From: Rhodospirillaceae bacterium | Lineage (GTDB): Bacteria > Pseudomonadota > Alphaproteobacteria > Rhodospirillales > Rhodospirillaceae | Assembly: GCA_019694335.1 (NCBI GenBank) | Contig: JAIBCD010000008.1 | Span: 1 to 64,000, forward strand | Length of the DNA: 64,000 bases | Direction: 5' to 3' | Shown here: positions 60,509 to 64,000 of the stretch, in pieces | Layout of the letters: every line of letters begins with the position of its first letter | Numbering within the stretch: the stretch's first letter is position 1 | The notes under the pieces: model-generated | What the model was told of the DNA's origin: nothing | Databases searched by the model: none | What the model saw: only the letters and a program-made list of their open reading frames with translations | Program-made: the position numbers and the translations under genes

Positions 60509-61048
60509 TTGCGTATAGAGTTGATCCCGGTCGGAGACGACCCACCCCATAGCATCAACGTCATTATCGAAGTGCCGGTCGGCGGCGAGCCGGTGAAATA
60601 CGAATTCGACAAGGCCTCGGGCGCTTTGTTCGTGGACCGCATTCTGCACACACCGATGCGCTATCCCGCCAATTACGGTTTCGTGCCCCATACGCTGTCG
60701 CCGGACGGCGATCCGTTGGACGCCCTGGTCATCACGCGCTCGCCGTTCGTGCCCGGCTGCGTCGTCCGCGCCCGTCCCATCGGTGTTCTAAAACTCGAGG
60801 ACGAAGCCGGCGGCGACGAGAAGCTGATATGCGTGCCCGTGGACACCACCTTCCCCTATTATTCGGATGTTCTGCAGCGCCAGGATCTGCCCTCGATCGT
60901 GCTCCAGCAGATCGAGCACTTCTTCAAACATTATAAGGATCTCGAATCCGAGAAGTGGGTGCGCATCGGTCAATGGGGCGATGCGGAGGAAGCACGGCGG
61001 ATCGTGATGGAGGCGATCGAAGCGGCGAAGAAGGTGAAAGCCCAGTAG
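60509..61048 (+). CDS. ppa: Inorganic pyrophosphatase, TTG start
   Basis: This family I pyrophosphatase (179 aa) hydrolyses pyrophosphate to phosphate. The signature DGDPLDALVI carries metal-binding aspartates; other active-site segments are KYEFDKASGALFVDR, RYPANYGFVPHT and EHFFKHYKDLE. In frame, the only start that keeps the conserved N terminus (MRIELIPVGDDPP) is the TTG at 60509, with GAGGT 6 nt upstream, so a weak start is likely. The length is normal. Confidence 0.94.
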   Translation: MRIELIPVGDDPPHSINVIIEVPVGGEPVKYEFDKASGALFVDRILHTPMRYPANYGFVPHTLSPDGDPLDALVITRSPFVPGCVVRARPIGVLKLEDEAGGDEKLICVPVDTTFPYYSDVLQRQDLPSIVLQQIEHFFKHYKDLESEKWVRIGQWGDAEEARRIVMEAIEAAKKVKAQ

Positions 61049-61153
61049 CAGCCCGGCGCTTGTGAGATCAATCGCGGGGCGGAACCGGCGACCAGGAGGG
61101 ACATCCTACAGTAGTTCCCTTTTCCGCTCCTGGCCGCAAACCAACCAGCGTGC

Positions 61154-61656
61154 TTAGTTTTGCAGGCTCGCGAGGTGAGCCTCCAGCTTTGCCAGGGAGC
61201 CGGCGAAACCGCCTTCCATGCTGCTCCGGGCGCCGTCGAAGGCCGCGATACCGGCGTCGTCGGAATTGTAGGGCACCCAGGAAATGGTGATGCGCGTTTT
61301 GCCCTCGCCGGCATCCTCGAACGTGGTCGTGGAGATCATCTCCAGCGGCCAGTCCGGCGACATCGGATGGCGCGTCAGGCCCCGGTCTTTGTCGGAGAAT
61401 GACTGGATGAGGACGACCTTCTCGTTGGGAACGATTTCCCGGAACGTCTGCAGCCCCCACATCTGCATCCCACCCGGCCCCTCCGGCCGTAGTGATACGT
61501 GCCGCCCACCCTGAAATCCATGTTCGCCTGGATGGTCTTGAAACCTGCCGGGCTCAACCACTTTTCCAAATGGGCGGCTTCGGTTTGGGCCTTGTACACC
61601 AGCGCGCGGGGAGCGTTGAGGACGCGCGAGGTCGTGAACGGCGCCACCTTTTTCAT
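61154..61656 (-). pseudogene. SRPBCC (AHSA1-like) protein gene with a frameshift
   Basis: Two frames together give one AHSA1/SRPBCC protein. The first reads MKKVAPFTTSRVLNAPRALVYKAQTEAAHLEKWLSP up to GGTYHYG. The second continues PEGPGGMQMWGLQTFREIVPNEKVVLIQSFSDKDRG to the stop at 61154. One base is missing near 61492-61496. The start at 61656 has AAGGAAG upstream and lies just after the ArsR gene, the usual pairing. It could be a true mutation or a sequence error; if functional it would be about 167 aa. Confidence 0.75.
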
Positions 61657-61658
61657 GA

Positions 61659-62027
61659 TCATCTTCCTTTTCGCTTGGGGGTCGCGGCGCCGGCCGCGTC
61701 TTGCCCCGCTTGAATCGTTTGCAGATAGGCTTCGAGGCGATCGAGGTGCTGTTCGGTCATGGCCTGGATCTCCTCGATCCAGCTGGCGACCTTCTTCATC
61801 GGCGCGACCTCGAGCTGACAGGGGCGCCACTGCGCATTCCGGGTGCGGCGGATCAGCCCGCCGCGCTCCAGGCTCTTGAGATGCTTGGTCATGGCCGGCG
61901 CACTGATCTTGAGCGGCTTCGCGAGATCCCGCACCGACATCTGGCCGCGGCTGAGGCGCGCCAGGATGGCCCGGCGCGCGGGATGCGCGAGCGCCGCGAA
62001 CGTCAGGCTCAACGGGTCGGCTGCCAT
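61659..62027 (-). CDS. ArsR-family transcriptional regulator
   Basis: This 122-aa winged-helix repressor has FAALAHPARRAILARLSRGQMSVRDLAKPLKISAPAMTKHLKSLERGGLIRRTRNAQWRPCQL, with the recognition helix SAPAMTKHLKSLE, and a helical C-terminal part (MKKVASWIEEIQAMTEQHLDRLEAYL). No metal-binding cysteine pair is seen. It belongs to the group paired with SRPBCC genes, as here, and its stop lies at the SRPBCC start. A perfect inverted repeat upstream is its likely operator. Confidence 0.9.
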   Translation of the reverse strand: MAADPLSLTFAALAHPARRAILARLSRGQMSVRDLAKPLKISAPAMTKHLKSLERGGLIRRTRNAQWRPCQLEVAPMKKVASWIEEIQAMTEQHLDRLEAYLQTIQAGQDAAGAATPKRKGR

Positions 62028-62030
62028 TCT

Positions 62031-62068
62031 TAATACACCAGATAGATAATTAACTAACTGGTGTATTA
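62031..62068. promoter_or_regulatory. Inverted repeat operator of the ArsR regulator
   Basis: Perfect 11-bp arms TAATACACCAG (62031-62041) and CTGGTGTATTA (62058-62068) are separated by 16 A/T-rich bases. They lie directly upstream of the arsR-type start codon at 62027. Confidence 0.7.
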
Positions 62069-62214
62069 TAGCTGCAACACAGCTTTGTCAACGATTCGCG
62101 ATCGGCTTGGAGAAGCGAGCCTCAATGGCGCCGGGGGGCCATGCACGAATCGGATTTGACGATCGGGTGATCGCGCCATAGCAATTGCGACCCTAATTCC
62201 TGATTGCATCACCC

Positions 62215-63087
62215 GTGAACACAGCACACGCGGACAATCTTCGTGGAGCGGCCTGGATGCTGGCCGCATCGGTCGGCTATGCCGCCGTCAGCGCCATGGT
62301 GAAGGAACTCGGCGGCGACCTGCCTCCGGTGGTGATCACCTTCGCGCGGGCGGCCTTCGGCGTGGCCGCGCTGCTTCCCGTGTTCCTGCTGCGCGGCTTC
62401 GGAATTTTCCGCACCAGCCGGCCCGGCCTGCATATGCTGCGTGTCTGCGGCAGCTTCGGCAATCTGACGCTCGGCTTCTACGCGCTTTCGCATCTGCCGC
62501 TCGCGACCGCGACGGCGCTATCCTTCACCCAGCCCCTGTTCATGATTTTGCTCGCGGCGTTTGTGCTGGGAGAAGCGGTGCGCTGGCGCCGCGGCCTCGC
62601 CACACTGGTCGGCTTTTTCGGCGTGGTCGTCATGCTGGGGCCGAGCGGCCTCGCGCTCAATCTTGCCGCCCTGGCCGGACTTGGCGCCGCGGCATCGCAG
62701 GCCGTTGCCTACGGCGTGATCCGGAACCGGAGCGCGGAGGACGGCGCACTCACCATCCTCGCGTGGTTCACCGCCGGGTTGCTCGTTCTTTCGACACCGC
62801 TTGCGATCGTGTTCTGGAAAATGCCGCACGGGGTACAGTGGCTCTATCTCATTTTCATCGGGCTAACGCTCACCGCCGTGCAGTTCTGCATCATCAACGC
62901 TTTCCGGCTCGCCGAGGCGACCGTCGTGAACCCGGTCGACTACGTCCGGCTGATCTTCACCGCGATCCTTGGGTATCTCCTGTTCGAGGAGGTTCCCACG
63001 GTCTGGACGATCGTGGGGGCGGCGACAATCGTTGCCGCGACGTTCTACATTCTCTTCCGCGAGGCCCAGCTATCAAAGAAGGCGTGA
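62215..63087 (+). CDS. DMT family transporter (EamA repeats)
   Basis: The 290-aa protein has ten predicted helices in two EamA repeats: AWMLAASVGYAAVSAMVKELGGDLPPVVITFARAAFGVAALLPVF, and AYGVIRNRSAEDGALTILAWFTAGLLVLS. The end is LRLIFTAILGYLLFEEVPTVWTIVGAATIVAATFYIL-like, typical of the 10-TMS drug/metabolite exporters. The start is a GTG at 62215 without a clear alternative ATG. It is followed 4 bp later by the Rossmann oxidoreductase gene and probably forms an operon with it. Confidence 0.88.
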   Translation: MNTAHADNLRGAAWMLAASVGYAAVSAMVKELGGDLPPVVITFARAAFGVAALLPVFLLRGFGIFRTSRPGLHMLRVCGSFGNLTLGFYALSHLPLATATALSFTQPLFMILLAAFVLGEAVRWRRGLATLVGFFGVVVMLGPSGLALNLAALAGLGAAASQAVAYGVIRNRSAEDGALTILAWFTAGLLVLSTPLAIVFWKMPHGVQWLYLIFIGLTLTAVQFCIINAFRLAEATVVNPVDYVRLIFTAILGYLLFEEVPTVWTIVGAATIVAATFYILFREAQLSKKA

Positions 63088-63091
63088 ACGC

Positions 63092-63730
63092 ATGAGATTG
63101 CTGATCGTCGGCGCGACGGGGCTGGTCGGAAACCTGGTGCTGAATCTCGCGCAGGCCGATGACCGCGTCGCGGAAATCATCGCGCCAACCCGGCGGGGAC
63201 TCGCGCCCCGGCCCAAGCTCGATGCACCGATCGTGAATTTCGACGCGCTTCCCGAGGATGCCGCGTGGTGGCGGGCGGACGCCGTGATCTGCGCCCTCGG
63301 CACGACCATGCGGATCGCGGGCTCCAAACCGGCGTTTCGCCGCGTGGACCATGAATACCCGCTGGCCATCGCGCGTCTCGCCAGGAGCCACGGCGCGCGT
63401 GCTTATGTGCTCAATTCCGCGCTCGGTGCAAACCCTGCCGCGAGTTCCTCCTATCTGCAGGTGAAGGGTGAAATAGAGCGCGATCTGGCGCCGCTCGGCT
63501 TCGCGTCCTTGACCTATGTGCGCCCCGGCCTGATCGGCGGCGCGCGCCAGGAGGTCCGCCCCGCCGAGCAAATCATGATGCCCGTTTTGGCCATGTTGGC
63601 GCCGCTGATCCCAAAGAAGTGGCGGATAAATCCGGCTCCCATCATCGCAAGCGCTTTGCTTGAGGCGGCAATCGCGGCCAAGCCGGGACAGCATGTCGTC
63701 GCATCCGATCAATTGACCGGGGCTCCATAA
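63092..63730 (+). CDS. NAD(P)-binding oxidoreductase (HTATIP2/YwnB-like)
   Basis: This 212-aa Rossmann protein has GATGLVGNLVLNLA (GxTGxxG) at its N terminus. It then has DAVICALGTTMRIAGSKPAFRRVDHEYPLAIARLARSHGARAYVLNSALGANPASSS and YLQVKGEIERDL, where the tyrosine and lysine are placed as in atypical SDRs. It resembles the NAD(P)H-binding HTATIP2-like group, often annotated as nucleoside-diphosphate-sugar epimerases. The ATG at 63092 starts the Rossmann fold. The substrate is unknown. Confidence 0.82.
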   Translation: MRLLIVGATGLVGNLVLNLAQADDRVAEIIAPTRRGLAPRPKLDAPIVNFDALPEDAAWWRADAVICALGTTMRIAGSKPAFRRVDHEYPLAIARLARSHGARAYVLNSALGANPAASSSYLQVKGEIERDLAPLGFASLTYVRPGLIGGARQEVRPAEQIMMPVLAMLAPLIPKKWRINPAPIIASALLEAAIAAKPGQHVVASDQLTGAP

Positions 63731-63788
63731 CGCCACGAGGCCATTCGAGGTTCTCCGTGCCGCGTGAGTGGAGAACGCTGGACAGCTA

Positions 63789-64000
63789 CTATCCCACATA
63801 TGCACCGGGTGCAGCGGGCAGCGCATCGCGTTGGTCGAACTGCTCGCGGCATCCGCCCGTGCTGCCGGAGGCGATGACGGTGTCGAGCGCCTTCTTCGAG
63901 GGACAGAGGTCGCGCATCATCACCAGCGTGACACCGTTTTTTCCGCGAAAGTCACGGAGGTGACGGCGCCGTCGTCGCTTTATTGTGCTGTGATTTTGGC
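63789..64000 (-). pseudogene. Degraded C-terminal part of a second SRPBCC-like gene
   Basis: On the minus strand, from the window edge, the reading AKITAQ-stop-SDDGAVTSVTFAEK changes frame at a run of six As. It continues NGVTLVMMRDLCPSKKALDTVIASGSTGGCREQF to a stop at 63789-63791. The pattern fits the end of an AHSA1/SRPBCC domain. An in-frame TAA (63980-63982) and a one-base frameshift break it, so it is likely a remnant. The 5' part lies outside the window. Confidence 0.4.

Overview
This window looks like a stretch of a high-GC alphaproteobacterial chromosome. The assignment rests on gene content and order: kdsB-pheA next to a membrane-anchored cytochrome c, an FzlA-type glutathione-transferase homologue, a small heat-shock protein followed by a DUF1150 gene, pheS-ASCH-pheT, and IF-3 starting at a non-AUG codon. 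The order or genus cannot be fixed from the sequence alone. Almost every core gene is compact, many neighbours overlap by 4 bp (ATGA), and most intergenic spaces hold palindromic repeats.

Layout: 1-3.3 kb nudC, pheA, kdsB and a cytochrome c. 3.6-9.2 kb a complete yejABEF peptide ABC importer. 9.3-14.3 kb an orphan fliN, an fzlA-like gene, a TPR protein plus hydrolase, and two glycosyltransferases. 14.4-25.6 kb a translation block: thrS, infC (ATA start), rpmI, rplT, pheS, an ASCH gene, pheT and lepA, interrupted by a three-gene membrane/regulator operon and doxX. 25.8-32 kb tRNA-Ser(GGA) and RNA-modification genes (rsmC-like, rsuA-like, a prolyl-tRNA deacylase, mnmC) with an AI-2E-type transporter. 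32.4-37.9 kb a DUF6502/DUF5666 pair and a patatin-like protein with an outer-membrane protein. 38-46.5 kb an RND efflux pair, an iminopeptidase, an MFS transporter, hsp20 and DUF1150.

From about 46.7 to 57.0 kb lies an AT-richer genomic island beside tRNA-Arg(CCT). It holds a large serine recombinase whose last codons run antisense into the tRNA, genes of unknown function, a small serine resolvase, a secreted protein, a PolB-type 3'-5' exonuclease, an XRE regulator, and a two-gene CBASS anti-phage system: a CD-NTase with a C-terminal AGS-C-like domain followed by a Cap5-type HNH-SAVED nuclease. In the divergent promoter between the regulator and the cyclase there are five CCGCCA-type repeats phased by 10-11 bp. 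A near-identical 20-bp semi-palindrome lies on each side of the exonuclease-regulator-CBASS segment.

After the island, 57.1-64 kb holds a two-domain polyphosphate kinase 2, an NAD-dependent epimerase, inorganic pyrophosphatase, an ArsR regulator with a frameshifted SRPBCC gene, a DMT transporter, a Rossmann-fold oxidoreductase and a degraded second SRPBCC fragment. The items most worth attention are the CBASS module with its phased operator and flanking repeats, the dispersed palindrome families, and the paired GTGGGAA palindromes upstream of the DUF6502 gene.
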